In this document: in pieces, positions 53,236-63,007 of the stretch
How positions within the stretch are numbered: the stretch's first letter is position 1
How the letters are laid out: each line of letters starts with the position of its first letter
Source: Cytobacillus pseudoceanisediminis
Lineage (GTDB): Bacteria; Bacillota; Bacilli; Bacillales; Cytobacillaceae
Length of the DNA stretch: 64,000 nt
Reading direction: 5' to 3'
NCBI RefSeq assembly: GCF_023516215.1
Contig: NZ_CP097349.1
Coordinates: 4,492,001-4,556,000, forward strand
Notes under the pieces: model-generated
Database searches by the model: none
What the model saw: only the letters and a program-made list of their open reading frames with translations
What the model was told of the DNA's origin: nothing
Position numbers and translations under genes: made by a program

Positions 53236-54650
53236 GATCATTGCAGACGCTTGTTTCCCCTAAAAGCATTGCCATAATAGGAGCTTCGGAAAGGTTCCAT
53301 CAAAATGCGGGACGTGTCATGGTCAATCTTCAAAAATCAAAGTTTTCCGGGGAGATTTATCTTGTAAACCCAAACCATGACACCATTTCAGGAATTCACT
53401 GCTATCCGAGTGTGCTGGAGATCAGTGAAGAAGTCGATTTGGCATGTGTAATTGTTCCTTTCAAACATACCCCTGACATCCTAAGAGAATGTGTAAAAAA
53501 ACAAGTGAAGAGTGTCATCATCATCAGCTCCGGCTTTTCTGAAAGCGGGCCGGATGGAATTTACAGGGAAGAAGAGCTGAAGGAAATTGTTAAAGGTACA
53601 GAAACGGCGGTTTATGGGCCAAACTCACCCGGATTTTATCATTTTATAGGAAACTGGGGAATCTCTTTTTCACCCCGTTTTGAACCTAAGAATTTTCATA
53701 AGGGATCTGTTGGATTGATCAGTCATGGAGGAAGTTTAGGCCGGGCTGTACTTGATGCCAATGAAAAAGGCCTCGGTTTTTCCTATTGGCTGTCACCTGG
53801 AAATGAGATGGATATCACGATTAATGACTGCTTTGAATTTTTAATTAGTGACCCATCAACAGAAACCATTCTATTAATCATTGAATCTATTTCTGAGGAG
53901 GAGCGTTTTTTCCGGCTGCTGCACCAGGCCTATATCAAACAGAAGCCGGTGATCCTGCTGCCAATCGGCCATTCGGAGATTTCAAGAATTGCCGTTAAAT
54001 ATCACCTTGGAAGAAACAATGATTACTCCATTCCCTGGGATATGGTCAATCACCCAGGACTGGTAAAAGCCGAAAGCATTGATGAAGTGGTTGCTCTTTC
54101 ATGGCTGTTTGATACATACCAAAAGGCAGCAGGAAAGCGTACGGCTATCTTTTCCTGGGCAGGGGCTACTTCCATTTATCTGGCGGATTTATGCGATAAG
54201 TACGGGATTCCGCTTCAGCCCCTGTCATCAGAACTTCAGCAGAAAATGAAAACGATTACAGGTATAGAGAAGTCATTCATGAATCCTATAGATTTGACCA
54301 CCATTGTATACGATGATCTGTCAAAATTGACAACCTGTCTGGAGGTGCTTCATAAATCGGGTGACTTTGATAATATCATTGTTCCTTTCCCTTTCCAGGT
54401 AGACTATCAAAATGAAATTCTTTCGGAACAAATGAAAAAGCTGATGGAGGAAGGAGATAGTATTTTTATTCCGATTTTCATGTCGCAGGGATACCAGGGG
54501 GAGCTGGCCATTGACATATTAAAGGAAACAAAGAAACCTTACTTCTTTCATGAAAATACAGCCATCAAATCATTGTCTGCTTATATAAATTACTCGGAAA
54601 CCCAGAGACAAGAGGAGGAACATAATGAAAAAACAATTAAATCCTGCTGA
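53232..54650 (+). CDS. ADP-forming acyl-CoA synthetase alpha-like protein without ATP-grasp domain
   Basis: A 472-residue protein with a CoA-binding domain (SPKSIAIIGASER, VNPNHDTISGIHCYPSV) and succinyl-CoA-ligase-like domains (GSVGLISHGGSLGRAVLDAN, SPGNEMDITINDCFEFL, NPIDLTTIVYDD). This corresponds to the alpha half of NDP-forming acyl-CoA synthetases; no ATP-grasp beta half is present or adjacent. The region where the phospho-His normally sits (SSHTGSLAG type) reads KYHLGRNNDYS. It may need a partner elsewhere, or bind CoA esters for another purpose, since a CoA transferase is encoded next. Overlaps the regulator gene by 4 bp and the next gene by 26 bp. Confidence 0.78.
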   Translation: MRSLQTLVSPKSIAIIGASERFHQNAGRVMVNLQKSKFSGEIYLVNPNHDTISGIHCYPSVLEISEEVDLACVIVPFKHTPDILRECVKKQVKSVIIISSGFSESGPDGIYREEELKEIVKGTETAVYGPNSPGFYHFIGNWGISFSPRFEPKNFHKGSVGLISHGGSLGRAVLDANEKGLGFSYWLSPGNEMDITINDCFEFLISDPSTETILLIIESISEEERFFRLLHQAYIKQKPVILLPIGHSEISRIAVKYHLGRNNDYSIPWDMVNHPGLVKAESIDEVVALSWLFDTYQKAAGKRTAIFSWAGATSIYLADLCDKYGIPLQPLSSELQQKMKTITGIEKSFMNPIDLTTIVYDDLSKLTTCLEVLHKSGDFDNIIVPFPFQVDYQNEILSEQMKKLMEEGDSIFIPIFMSQGYQGELAIDILKETKKPYFFHENTAIKSLSAYINYSETQRQEEEHNEKTIKSC

Positions 54651-55311
54651 TGCACTGCAGTTCATTAAAAGCGGCGACACATTGCTTGTAGGAGGATTCG
54701 GCCTATCGGGAACACCGCTTACTTTAATTGATGAGCTGGTGAAATCCGATAAAGAAAACCTTACAGTCATCAGCAACAATTTAGGTGAGGAAGGGAAGGG
54801 GCTCGGAAAACTGCTGGTGGCAGGGAAGCTGAAAAAAGCGAAAGGTTCTTATTTTACCACTAATCGAGATGCCGTTAAGGCTTGGTCAAAAGGTGAACTG
54901 GAGATTGAATTAATTCCTCAGGGCACATTGGCAGAAGCCATCCGGTGCGGCGGGGCAGGAATAGGCGGCTTCTATACGAAGACAGGTGCCGGGACCAAGC
55001 TTGCTGAAGGGAAGGAAGAGAAAGTGATCGATGGCGAATCCTACATTTTTGAAAAAGCAATCAAAGGGGATGTAGCCATTATTAAAGCACTTAAGGCTGA
55101 TACACTGGGAAATCTGATTTATGACAAAACAGCGAGGAACTTCAATCCGGTTATGGCAACGGCTGCGAAGGTGGTCATAGCTGAAGTGGATGAGATTGTG
55201 GAAGCTGGATCATTTGCACCGGAAGAAGTGGTAACGCCTCACTTATACGTAGATTATGTCGTCATCAATCAATATGTAAAAAAAGGAGGGAGATACGTTG
55301 AGTCTATCTGA
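54625..55311 (+). CDS. 3-oxoacid CoA-transferase subunit A
   Basis: Alpha subunit (228 residues) of a two-subunit family I CoA transferase of ScoA/AtoD type: GFGLSGTPLTLIDEL, ISNNLGEEGKGLGKLL, IPQGTLAEAIRCGGAGIGGFYT and GDVAIIKALKADTLGNL. With subunit B it moves CoA from an acyl-CoA or succinyl-CoA to a free short-chain or oxo acid, activating the imported substrate. ATG after AGAGGAGGAAC, inside the end of the preceding gene, so tightly coupled. Confidence 0.92.
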   Translation: MKKQLNPADALQFIKSGDTLLVGGFGLSGTPLTLIDELVKSDKENLTVISNNLGEEGKGLGKLLVAGKLKKAKGSYFTTNRDAVKAWSKGELEIELIPQGTLAEAIRCGGAGIGGFYTKTGAGTKLAEGKEEKVIDGESYIFEKAIKGDVAIIKALKADTLGNLIYDKTARNFNPVMATAAKVVIAEVDEIVEAGSFAPEEVVTPHLYVDYVVINQYVKKGGRYVESI

Positions 55312-55954
55312 CAGAATTAAAATCGCCAAAAGGGTAGCACAGGAGTTGAATGAAGGAGAAATTGTCAATCTGGGAGTAGGCATTCCAACCATTATTCCGG
55401 ATTACCTTGATGACAAAAGGGTTTACCTTCAATCAGAGAACGGTCTTCTCGGGATGGGTCCTACCCCGTCTGATGACGATATTGATATGGATTTGATCAG
55501 CGCCAGCAAGAAGCCTGTTTCCATGGACGCAGGGGCATCCCTCTTTGATAGTTCGGATTCTTTCCTGATGATTCGCGGAGGACATATCGATACAGCTGTA
55601 CTGGGGGCTTTGCAGGTCGATGAAACAGGAGAAGTCGCCAATTGGGCAGTGCCCGGAAAAACCATTCTTGGAGTGGGAGGGGCCATGGATTTAGTTGCGG
55701 GAGCCAGGCGGATGATTATTGCTTCCATGCACTTGTCTAAAGACGGTAGTCCGAAAATTGTGAAAAAATTATCCTTTCCAAGCAGCGGTACAAGAAAAGC
55801 AGATATGATTGTCACCGAACATGCTGTATTTAAGTTTCTTGAAGGAAAAATGTACCTCATAGAAAGGCTCTCCGATGTTTCGATCGAAGCGTTGCGGGAG
55901 ATGACAGATGCTGAATTTCATGTGCTGGAAAAAACCAAAATGGAAACAAACTAA
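55298..55954 (+). CDS. 3-oxoacid CoA-transferase subunit B
   Basis: Beta subunit (218 residues) carrying the catalytic Glu in QSENGLLGMGP; other motifs NLGVGIPTIIPDYL, GGHIDTAVLGALQVD, GAMDLVAGARRMII and VTEHAVF. TTG start behind AAAGGAGGGAG, overlapping subunit A by 14 bp. Forms an A2B2-type transferase with the preceding product. Confidence 0.92.
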   Translation: MSLSDRIKIAKRVAQELNEGEIVNLGVGIPTIIPDYLDDKRVYLQSENGLLGMGPTPSDDDIDMDLISASKKPVSMDAGASLFDSSDSFLMIRGGHIDTAVLGALQVDETGEVANWAVPGKTILGVGGAMDLVAGARRMIIASMHLSKDGSPKIVKKLSFPSSGTRKADMIVTEHAVFKFLEGKMYLIERLSDVSIEALREMTDAEFHVLEKTKMETN

Positions 55955-55967
55955 GGGGGAAAATAAG

Positions 55968-56966
55968 GTGAAAAAATTATTGGCAGTGTTGATGGCTTTT
56001 ATGTTAGTCGTATTGGCAGCCTGTTCTTCGGATGAGGCGGGAAGCAGCGGTGAAGCAAGCGGAGGCGGAGGAGTAGAGGGAGCCCCGCGGGATATGGCCT
56101 TCGGATCTGCAACAGTTGGCGGTTTCTGGTACACATTGTCAGGGGCGATGGGAGAGAAAATGAAGGAAGTTTACCCGGAATCCTCCGTTACGGTAGTGGA
56201 GGGCGGCTCTGTTTCCAATCTTTTGGGCTTAGCCCAGGGCACATTTGCTCTTGGATTCAGTAATGGACAAACGGTACCTGAGGCATTGAATGGAATCAAT
56301 GCATTTAAAGAAAAAGTCGATAATGTCAGCACCGTTGCAACCCTGTATCCAAATGTATTCCATATCGTTGTTCGGGCAGACTCTGATATTAAATCCGTAA
56401 AGGACTTAAAGGGCAAGAAGGTTAGCCCGGGAATTAAAGGATACAGCGGAGAGCTGGCATTCCTGGATATTTTAAAACTGAATGACATGAGCTACGACGA
56501 TCTTGGCGGCATTGAATATATCGGAACGGCAGATGGAGCCGACCTTCTGCGTGATGGACATATCGATGCGATTGTAGGAATGGTTTCTGCGCCGGTTTCC
56601 ACTTTCCAGGAGCTGGACACGACCCTCGGAATTCGCCTGATTCCTTTGGATGATGAAACAGTTAAAGGCCTGCATGAGTTAAATGAAGGATATTTGGAAT
56701 ATGACATTGAAGGCGGAACTTATTCTAATGTGAAAGAAGATGTTAAAACGGTTGCCGGCTATACGGTTCTGCTGGTTAATGATGATCTAATGGACGAAGA
56801 GTCAGTTTATAAGCTTACAAAAATGATGGTAGAAGAAAAAGATACATGGACAACATTATCCCCGATTATGAAAGACTTTAATGCAGAGTATTCAGTGCAA
56901 AACAATGTGGGCAAGCTTCACCCGGGAGCAGAGAAATATTACAAGGAAGTCGGGGCACTTAAATAA
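55968..56966 (+). CDS. TAXI-family TRAP solute-binding lipoprotein
   Basis: Extracytoplasmic binding protein of 332 residues: signal peptide and lipobox LAAC, a Gly/Ser/Glu linker, then the TAXI fold (FGSATVGGFWYTLSGAMGEK, GGSVSNLLGLAQGTFALGFS, DLKGKKVSPGIKGYSGEL). GTG 55968 behind AAGGGGGA is the start; the open frame extends further upstream without a ribosome site. TAXI proteins feed fused TRAP permeases like the next gene; known ligands include glutamate and organic acids. Confidence 0.9.
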   Translation: MKKLLAVLMAFMLVVLAACSSDEAGSSGEASGGGGVEGAPRDMAFGSATVGGFWYTLSGAMGEKMKEVYPESSVTVVEGGSVSNLLGLAQGTFALGFSNGQTVPEALNGINAFKEKVDNVSTVATLYPNVFHIVVRADSDIKSVKDLKGKKVSPGIKGYSGELAFLDILKLNDMSYDDLGGIEYIGTADGADLLRDGHIDAIVGMVSAPVSTFQELDTTLGIRLIPLDDETVKGLHELNEGYLEYDIEGGTYSNVKEDVKTVAGYTVLLVNDDLMDEESVYKLTKMMVEEKDTWTTLSPIMKDFNAEYSVQNNVGKLHPGAEKYYKEVGALK

Positions 56967-56998
56967 AACCAAAATAATCCTTTTAAAAAGAAGGTGAA

Positions 56999-58966
56999 AT
57001 GATGTCTAAACACGACGTAACGGAAGCGGAAGCTTCAAAAATGATAGCGGAATATGATGAAGATGGTAATCTGAACAGCAAGCTGCGCCTATTAAAGGGC
57101 GCCGCTGGCAAAATCATTTCAATTATTGCCGTCTTAATGTCTCTTTTTCATTTGTATACAGCTTTCTTTGGGGTATTCGAATCGATCCTGCAGCGGTCGG
57201 CACACCTTGCATTTGCTCTGGCTTTAACATTTGCCATTTATAAGCCTTCCAAGAAAGCGGCAAAAAATGAAAGCATCCCCTGGTATGATTGGCTGTTTAT
57301 GGTTTTGTCCATTGCTTGTTATTCCTATTATGTGATGAATTCCCAGGTCATTTCATCGCGGATGAGTTATATAGAGCCGCTGACAGCATTGGAAATTGCA
57401 ATAGGAATCATATCCGGTTTGCTGCTGATTGAAGCAACACGCCGCGTGATTGGAAATACGCTAGTGATTATTATCTTCATTTGCATCGTTTACGGAGTTT
57501 GGGGTCATCTGATTACTGGGTCTCTTTCCCACCGTGAATTTACAATGATGTGGATTATTGATCACCTCTTTTATACGGTGACTGGTATTTTCAGTACTCC
57601 TCTTGGGGTATCCGCAACCTTTATTTTCCTTTTTATCCTCTTCGGAAAGTTTTTAGAGGTTTCGGGAGCAGGTCAATTTTTTATTGATTTATCAGTGGCT
57701 GGTATGGGGAAATATCGTGGAGGTCCTGCCAAAACGGCTATCGTGGCCAGCTCCATTTTGGGAACCATTTCAGGGAGCGCTGTTGCAAATACGGTTACAA
57801 CTGGTGCCTTTACGATTCCATTAATGAAGAAAACCGGCTATAAGAGCCACTTTGCAGCTGCGGTTGAAGCGGTTTCCTCTACTGGAGGCCAGATCATGCC
57901 GCCGATCATGGGGGCTTCGGCTTTCATCATTGCTTCCTATTTAGGTGTGCCTTATATGGACATAGCCGTAGCTGCGTTAATTCCTGCAGTCCTTTATTAC
58001 TGCTGCCTGTATTTCCAGGTCGATATGAGGGCAAGGCGTTTGGGGCTTGTTGGTTTAAAGAAAGAAGAACTTCCCAAGGTTTCGAGTGTTTTGAAAACCG
58101 GATTCATGTTCTTTATCCCCTTAGTAGTGATTGTGGTCATGCTTGCATCCGGCTCTTCACCAATGAAGGCTGGTCTTTACTCTATCGGCGTGACGATATT
58201 GGTTGCAGCTTTAAAAGGGGCAACAAGATTATCTTTTTCAAAGATTTTCAAGGCATTGGACTTAGGAGCCAGAGCTGCCATTGAGACAGCTATTGCCTGT
58301 GCGGCATCCGGTTTTATCATCGGAATTATTGGGCTTACCGGGATTGGCCTTAAATTCAGCAGTTTGATCATTGAATTATCCGGCGGCATTTTAATCATTA
58401 CGCTTGTATTCACGATGATCACGAGCATCATTCTTGGAATGGGGCTCCCGACTGTTGCGGCATACATCGTACAGGTTCCGCTTACCATCCCTGCATTAAT
58501 CGAGCTGGGTGTATCCCCGCTTGCAGCCCATATGTTTGTTTTCTATTTTGCAGCACTATCTGCCATAACACCGCCAGTAGCACTGGCTGCATTTGCGGCG
58601 GCGGGGCTTGCCGGTTCCGAGCCGATGAAAACAGGCTTAACTGCAGTAAAGCTTGGCCTCGCGGCATTTATTGTCCCTTATATGTTTGTATACGGGGAAA
58701 CCTTGCTTCTTGTTGGAGACGTTCCGGATATTATTCTATCTGTTGCAACCTCCATCATTGGAATTATTGGGATTGCCTGGGCTGCAGAAGGATGGCTGTT
58801 CCGCCATTCATATTGGTATGAAAGAGCCGTTCTTTTTATCGGGGCTCTTCTGATGGTCAACCCGGGATTTTTATCAGACATCATCGGCTTTGCCATCCTG
58901 GCGGCAATGTTTTTATATCAAAAGTTTGTACCTAGAAATACAGTGGCCAATACATTATCAAACTAA
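56999..58966 (+). CDS. TRAP transporter fused permease (DctQM type)
   Basis: A 655-residue membrane protein with roughly 16-18 segments. The N-terminal part (to about 200) is DctQ-like and the rest DctM-like, as usual for TAXI systems: GTISGSAVANTVTTGAFTIP, STGGQIMPPIMGASAFI, GMGLPTVAAYIVQVPLTIPA and ITPPVALAAFAAAGLAGSEP. It imports the ligand of the preceding binding protein with sodium or protons. ATG 56999 is doubled (ATGATG, 57002) behind AAGGTG. Confidence 0.92.
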   Translation: MMSKHDVTEAEASKMIAEYDEDGNLNSKLRLLKGAAGKIISIIAVLMSLFHLYTAFFGVFESILQRSAHLAFALALTFAIYKPSKKAAKNESIPWYDWLFMVLSIACYSYYVMNSQVISSRMSYIEPLTALEIAIGIISGLLLIEATRRVIGNTLVIIIFICIVYGVWGHLITGSLSHREFTMMWIIDHLFYTVTGIFSTPLGVSATFIFLFILFGKFLEVSGAGQFFIDLSVAGMGKYRGGPAKTAIVASSILGTISGSAVANTVTTGAFTIPLMKKTGYKSHFAAAVEAVSSTGGQIMPPIMGASAFIIASYLGVPYMDIAVAALIPAVLYYCCLYFQVDMRARRLGLVGLKKEELPKVSSVLKTGFMFFIPLVVIVVMLASGSSPMKAGLYSIGVTILVAALKGATRLSFSKIFKALDLGARAAIETAIACAASGFIIGIIGLTGIGLKFSSLIIELSGGILIITLVFTMITSIILGMGLPTVAAYIVQVPLTIPALIELGVSPLAAHMFVFYFAALSAITPPVALAAFAAAGLAGSEPMKTGLTAVKLGLAAFIVPYMFVYGETLLLVGDVPDIILSVATSIIGIIGIAWAAEGWLFRHSYWYERAVLFIGALLMVNPGFLSDIIGFAILAAMFLYQKFVPRNTVANTLSN

Positions 58967-58977
58967 GGGGGAACAGA

Positions 58978-59823
58978 ATGAACACCATCACAGTAGTAGG
59001 TTCAGGTGTTATGGGAAAAGGGATTGCTTATACCTGTGCCATTTCGGGATTTGAAGTTTACTTGAATGACATTAATCTGGAAATAATAGATAAAGCCAAA
59101 AACGATATTTATAGCTTATTGGAAGGCAGCCTTCAAAAAGGGTTTATTTCAGAAGACCAATATGGGAAGGCAAAAGACCGGCTTCATTTTGAAACAGATT
59201 TAGAGGCTGCTGCGGAAAATGCAGACCTTGTTATTGAAGCAGTCCTGGAAAAGATAGAATTGAAGATTGATATTTTTAAAAAGCTGGACAGCATCTGTTC
59301 TCCGGAAACCATTCTGGCCACCAATACTTCAACAATGAGTCCAACGGAAATTGGGGCACAAACATCACGGCCCGATAAGGTGGTGGCCATGCACTTCTTT
59401 AATCCGGTCCACAAGATGAAGCTGATTGAAATTATCCGTGGACTGGAAACATCTGATGATACGGTCCGCATGGTGAAAGAAGTCGGTGAAAAGCTTAAGA
59501 AGGAAACCGTTGAAGTGAATGAATTTCCGGGATTTGTGACTTCCCGGATGAATTGCCTGATCGGCAATGAAGCCATGAACATGCTGATGGAAGGAGTAGC
59601 CTCTGCTGAAGATATCGATAAAGCCCTGAAGCTGGGGCTTAATCACCCGATGGGCCCTCTTGCTCTGGCGGATTTAGTAGGCTTGGATACCCGGCTGCGC
59701 AATATGGAGTATTTATACCAGACACTTGGAGAAAAGTACCGCCCTTGTCCGCTGCTTATCAAATATGTAAAAGCCGGACGGCTGGGGAAAAAGAGCGGCA
59801 GCGGATTCTATCAATATTCTTAA
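58978..59823 (+). CDS. 3-hydroxybutyryl-CoA dehydrogenase
   Basis: NAD-dependent oxidation of (S)-3-hydroxyacyl-CoA to 3-oxoacyl-CoA. The 281-residue protein has VGSGVMGKGIAY, LVIEAVLEKIELKIDIFKKL, TNTSTMSPTEIG, the catalytic His in HFFNPVHKMKLIEIIRG and the C-terminal domain (PGFVTSRMNCLIGNEAMNM, GLNHPMGPLALADLVGLD). These are the true HBD forms, in contrast to the HFWNPAH/HWYNPAH paralogs at 4571 and 47731. Similar in size and type to MmgB. Third step of the beta-oxidation set. Confidence 0.93.
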   Translation: MNTITVVGSGVMGKGIAYTCAISGFEVYLNDINLEIIDKAKNDIYSLLEGSLQKGFISEDQYGKAKDRLHFETDLEAAAENADLVIEAVLEKIELKIDIFKKLDSICSPETILATNTSTMSPTEIGAQTSRPDKVVAMHFFNPVHKMKLIEIIRGLETSDDTVRMVKEVGEKLKKETVEVNEFPGFVTSRMNCLIGNEAMNMLMEGVASAEDIDKALKLGLNHPMGPLALADLVGLDTRLRNMEYLYQTLGEKYRPCPLLIKYVKAGRLGKKSGSGFYQYS

Positions 59824-59834
59824 GGGGTGAGAAC

Positions 59835-60614
59835 GTGCATCAATACGAAAATCTGCTTGTTCAAATCGAACAGGGGGTTATGTGGCTGACCATTAACCGT
59901 CCTGAACAGCGTAATGCATTAAATCAGGAGACGCTCCAGGAGCTCGGAGATGCCTTTAGCTGGGCAGAAGCAAATGATGAGGTGAGATGCATCATCATCC
60001 AGGGAGCAGGGGAAAAGTCCTTTGCAGCGGGAGCGGACATAAAGCAGCTTCATGAAAGAAAAATGCTTGAGGCATTGATTCCGGGCATGCAGGGGCTCTA
60101 CAAGAAAATTGAACAGTCCAGCAAAGTAACGATTGCGGCGGTAAAGGGGTATGCACTGGGTGGAGGTTGCGAGCTGGCCCTTGCCTGCGATATTCGAATC
60201 GCAGCGAAAAAAGCAAAATTCGGCTTGCCAGAGCTTAACCTGGGCATCATTCCTGGTGCAGGCGGGACACAGCGCCTGTCCAGGGTGGTTGGCAAGGGAA
60301 GGGCACTTGATATGATCCTAACCGGCAAAATCGTTGATGGAGAAGAAGCCGAAAGAATCGGGCTTGCAACTTACCTTACAGCAGATGATGAACTGGAAAG
60401 GAAAGCAGAGGAGGTTGCCTCTCAGATTCTTAAAAAAGGCCCGGTTGCAATCAAGCTGGCAAAGCTTGCCGTACATAAAGGCTTTGATGTTGATCTGGAG
60501 ACAGCCATGCTGATTGAGAAGCTTTCACAGGCAGTAGTTTTTGGAACAGAGGATAAAAGAGAGGGTACAGCAGCATTCCTGGAAAAAAGAACGGCGGAGT
60601 TTACTAACCAATAA
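59835..60614 (+). CDS. Enoyl-CoA hydratase
   Basis: Crotonase-family hydratase of 259 residues adding water to 2-enoyl-CoA. Oxyanion-hole segments [14 protein letters not shown] and [19 protein letters not shown] are present, and the catalytic Glu pair lies in [22 protein letters not shown] 59835 with AGGGGTGAG before it is the start; the longer open frame would overlap the dehydrogenase gene for no reason. Second hydration step of the operon's pathway. Confidence 0.93.
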   Translation: MHQYENLLVQIEQGVMWLTINRPEQRNALNQETLQELGDAFSWAEANDEVRCIIIQGAGEKSFAAGADIKQLHERKMLEALIPGMQGLYKKIEQSSKVTIAAVKGYALGGGCELALACDIRIAAKKAKFGLPELNLGIIPGAGGTQRLSRVVGKGRALDMILTGKIVDGEEAERIGLATYLTADDELERKAEEVASQILKKGPVAIKLAKLAVHKGFDVDLETAMLIEKLSQAVVFGTEDKREGTAAFLEKRTAEFTNQ

Positions 60615-60627
60615 GGGAGAGACAGAA

Positions 60628-61788
60628 ATGGACTTTAATTTTTCTGAAGATATAAATTTTTTAAGAGAAAATGTGCGTAAATTTGTAAAAGAAGAAGCAG
60701 AGCCATTGGCGATGGAAATTGAAGAGAAGGATATGATACCGGAAAAGCTGGTGGAGATGTCCAAGGAAATGGGTTTATTCGGATTAAGCATTCCGGAAGA
60801 ATATGGCGGGCTCGGGCTTGACATGGTCGGAAAGTGCGCCATTTATGAAGAGCTTGGCAAAACACATAATGGCTATACCACTTTAATAGGGGCGCATACG
60901 GGAATCGGCTCTGTCGGAATAGTGGAGCTTGGTACAGAAGAGCAAAAGCAAAAATATTTGCCGAAAATGGCCACGGGGGAATGGATTGGCGCTTTTGCCT
61001 TAACGGAACCGAGCGCCGGCTCGAACGCTGCGGCACTGAAAACGACTGCTGTCAGAAAAGGGGACAAATATATTTTAAATGGATCCAAGCATTATATTAC
61101 TAATGCAGTTGACGGCCATGTCTTTACCGTAATGGCAGTAACGGATCGGGCAAAAGGAGCGAAAGGAATTACTTCCTTTATAGTTGAAAAAGATTTCCCC
61201 GGCTTTGTCCTTGGGAGTGTTGAACAAAAAATGGGGTTAAGAGGCTCCCATTCGGCAGAGCTTTTCTTTGAAAACATGGAGGTTCCCGCCGAGAACGTTC
61301 TTGGTACAGAAGGACAGGGATATATCAATGCACTGAAAATCCTCGCCAATGGCCGAGCTGGCCTGGCTGCCAGAAACCTTGGCTCCTGTGAAAAGCTTCT
61401 GGAGCATTGCCTGCAATATACCCAGGAACGGGAGCAATTCGGCAAGCCGATCATTGAAGTCCAGGCTGTTCAGCATATGCTGGCGGAAATCAGCATGCAA
61501 ATCGAAGTGCTTAGATCCATGACTTTCAGAGTTGCCTGGATGACCGATCAAAAAATGAGGGTTGTGAAAGAGGCTGCCATTGCGAAGCTATTTGCTTCAG
61601 AGGTTTATAACAAAGTGGCAGACTTAGCCGTGCAGATCCATGGCGGAATCGGCTATATGAGAGACTATCCGATTGAACGCTACTACAGGGATGCAAGAAT
61701 TACAAAAATCTACGAAGGAACCTCTGAGATTCAGCGCAATATCATTGCGAATGAGCTTAAGCGGGAATCTTCCTATGTGGGGGTGTAA
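60628..61788 (+). CDS. Acyl-CoA dehydrogenase
   Basis: FAD-dependent short/medium-chain acyl-CoA dehydrogenase of 386 residues. Signatures: [19 protein letters not shown] (FAD/substrate segment), [38 protein letters not shown] and the catalytic Glu in [13 protein letters not shown]. It makes the 2-enoyl-CoA used by the hydratase and passes electrons to ETF (not encoded here). ATG 60628 behind AAGGGAGAG. MmgC-like in size and motifs. Confidence 0.93.
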   Translation: MDFNFSEDINFLRENVRKFVKEEAEPLAMEIEEKDMIPEKLVEMSKEMGLFGLSIPEEYGGLGLDMVGKCAIYEELGKTHNGYTTLIGAHTGIGSVGIVELGTEEQKQKYLPKMATGEWIGAFALTEPSAGSNAAALKTTAVRKGDKYILNGSKHYITNAVDGHVFTVMAVTDRAKGAKGITSFIVEKDFPGFVLGSVEQKMGLRGSHSAELFFENMEVPAENVLGTEGQGYINALKILANGRAGLAARNLGSCEKLLEHCLQYTQEREQFGKPIIEVQAVQHMLAEISMQIEVLRSMTFRVAWMTDQKMRVVKEAAIAKLFASEVYNKVADLAVQIHGGIGYMRDYPIERYYRDARITKIYEGTSEIQRNIIANELKRESSYVGV

Positions 61789-61791
61789 GGA

Positions 61792-62982
61792 ATGAATCAA
61801 GCATATATTGTCGAATCTGTCCGGACGGCTATTGGCAGAATGGGCGGAACGATAAAAGACGTCCCAGTCGACCATCTTGCAGAGAAGGTCATTCGGGAAG
61901 TATTAAACCGCTCTCATACTGATGTACTTGTGGATGAGGTGATTCTTGGTCAGGCCAAGCAAAGTGCGGATACATCCAATCTTGCACGTCTGGCCGCCTT
62001 AAGAGCGGAGCTGCCTATTGAGGTTACAGGCTATACAGTTCACCGCCAATGCGGATCCGGTCTTCAGGCCATCAATAATGCGGATATGCAAATCAGGCTC
62101 GGCTATTCTGATGTAGTCGTGGCCGGAGGAGCTGAAAGCATGAGCACAGCGCCATACTATATCCGGAACGCCCGTTATGGCTTCCAGGCCGGAAATGCAC
62201 AAATTCTGGATCCGAATACCGAAAGCCAGCCTTGTTCCCAGCCAATCAAAAAATATGGGAATCTGACAATGGGATTAACCGCTGAAAACCTGGCTGAGAA
62301 ATATACTATTTCAAGGGAAGAACAGGATGAATTTGCGCTTCGCAGCCAGGAGCTTGCGCATGCTGCCATTGAATCTGGCCGTTTCGAAAAGGAAATCATC
62401 CCGGTTGAATATAAGCAAAAAAGAGAAACAAAGCTTTTTAGTGTGGATGAGCATCCGCGCAGTACAAATATTGAGAAGCTCTCGAAGCTTAAGGCGGTAT
62501 TTAAGGAAAATGGAACCGTGACAGCAGGCAATGCCAGCGGCCGCAATGACGGTGCTTCCGTCATTTTGATGATGAATGAAACAAAGGTCAATGAATATGG
62601 CTTAAAACCAAAGGCGAAAGTCATTGCCCAGGCTGTGAGCGGAGTATCTCCTGAGATTATGGGGATTGGTCCTGTCACCTCGACATTTAAAGCGCTAAAG
62701 CAATGTGGTTTATCGATGGATGACATTGGATTGATTGAGCTGAATGAAGCATTTGCAGCTCAGGCACTTTCGGTCATTCGTGAATCCGGAATGGATATGA
62801 ATAAGGTGAATGTTAATGGCGGTGCCATTGCTTTAGGCCATCCGATAGGGGCTACAGGAGCGATTTTGATGACAAAGCTGCTGCACGAGATGGAACGAAG
62901 AGGCGAAAAATATGGACTGGTCACTCTATGTATTGGCGGCGGACAGGGAATTACCACCATAATCGAAAACCTTCAAGTTTAA
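61792..62982 (+). CDS. Acetyl-CoA C-acetyltransferase (thiolase)
   Basis: Thiolytic cleavage of 3-oxoacyl-CoA to acetyl-CoA and a shortened acyl-CoA. The 396-residue thiolase has the nucleophilic Cys in RQCGSGLQAINNAD, GGAESMSTAPYY, NGGAIALGHPIGATGA (catalytic His) and the second Cys in TLCIGGGQG. The gene starts 3 bp after the dehydrogenase stop, so it is strongly coupled. Closes the beta-oxidation spiral encoded by this operon. Confidence 0.94.
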   Translation: MNQAYIVESVRTAIGRMGGTIKDVPVDHLAEKVIREVLNRSHTDVLVDEVILGQAKQSADTSNLARLAALRAELPIEVTGYTVHRQCGSGLQAINNADMQIRLGYSDVVVAGGAESMSTAPYYIRNARYGFQAGNAQILDPNTESQPCSQPIKKYGNLTMGLTAENLAEKYTISREEQDEFALRSQELAHAAIESGRFEKEIIPVEYKQKRETKLFSVDEHPRSTNIEKLSKLKAVFKENGTVTAGNASGRNDGASVILMMNETKVNEYGLKPKAKVIAQAVSGVSPEIMGIGPVTSTFKALKQCGLSMDDIGLIELNEAFAAQALSVIRESGMDMNKVNVNGGAIALGHPIGATGAILMTKLLHEMERRGEKYGLVTLCIGGGQGITTIIENLQV

Positions 62983-63007
62983 GAATATTCATGAAGGAAG
63001 TGTTGTG

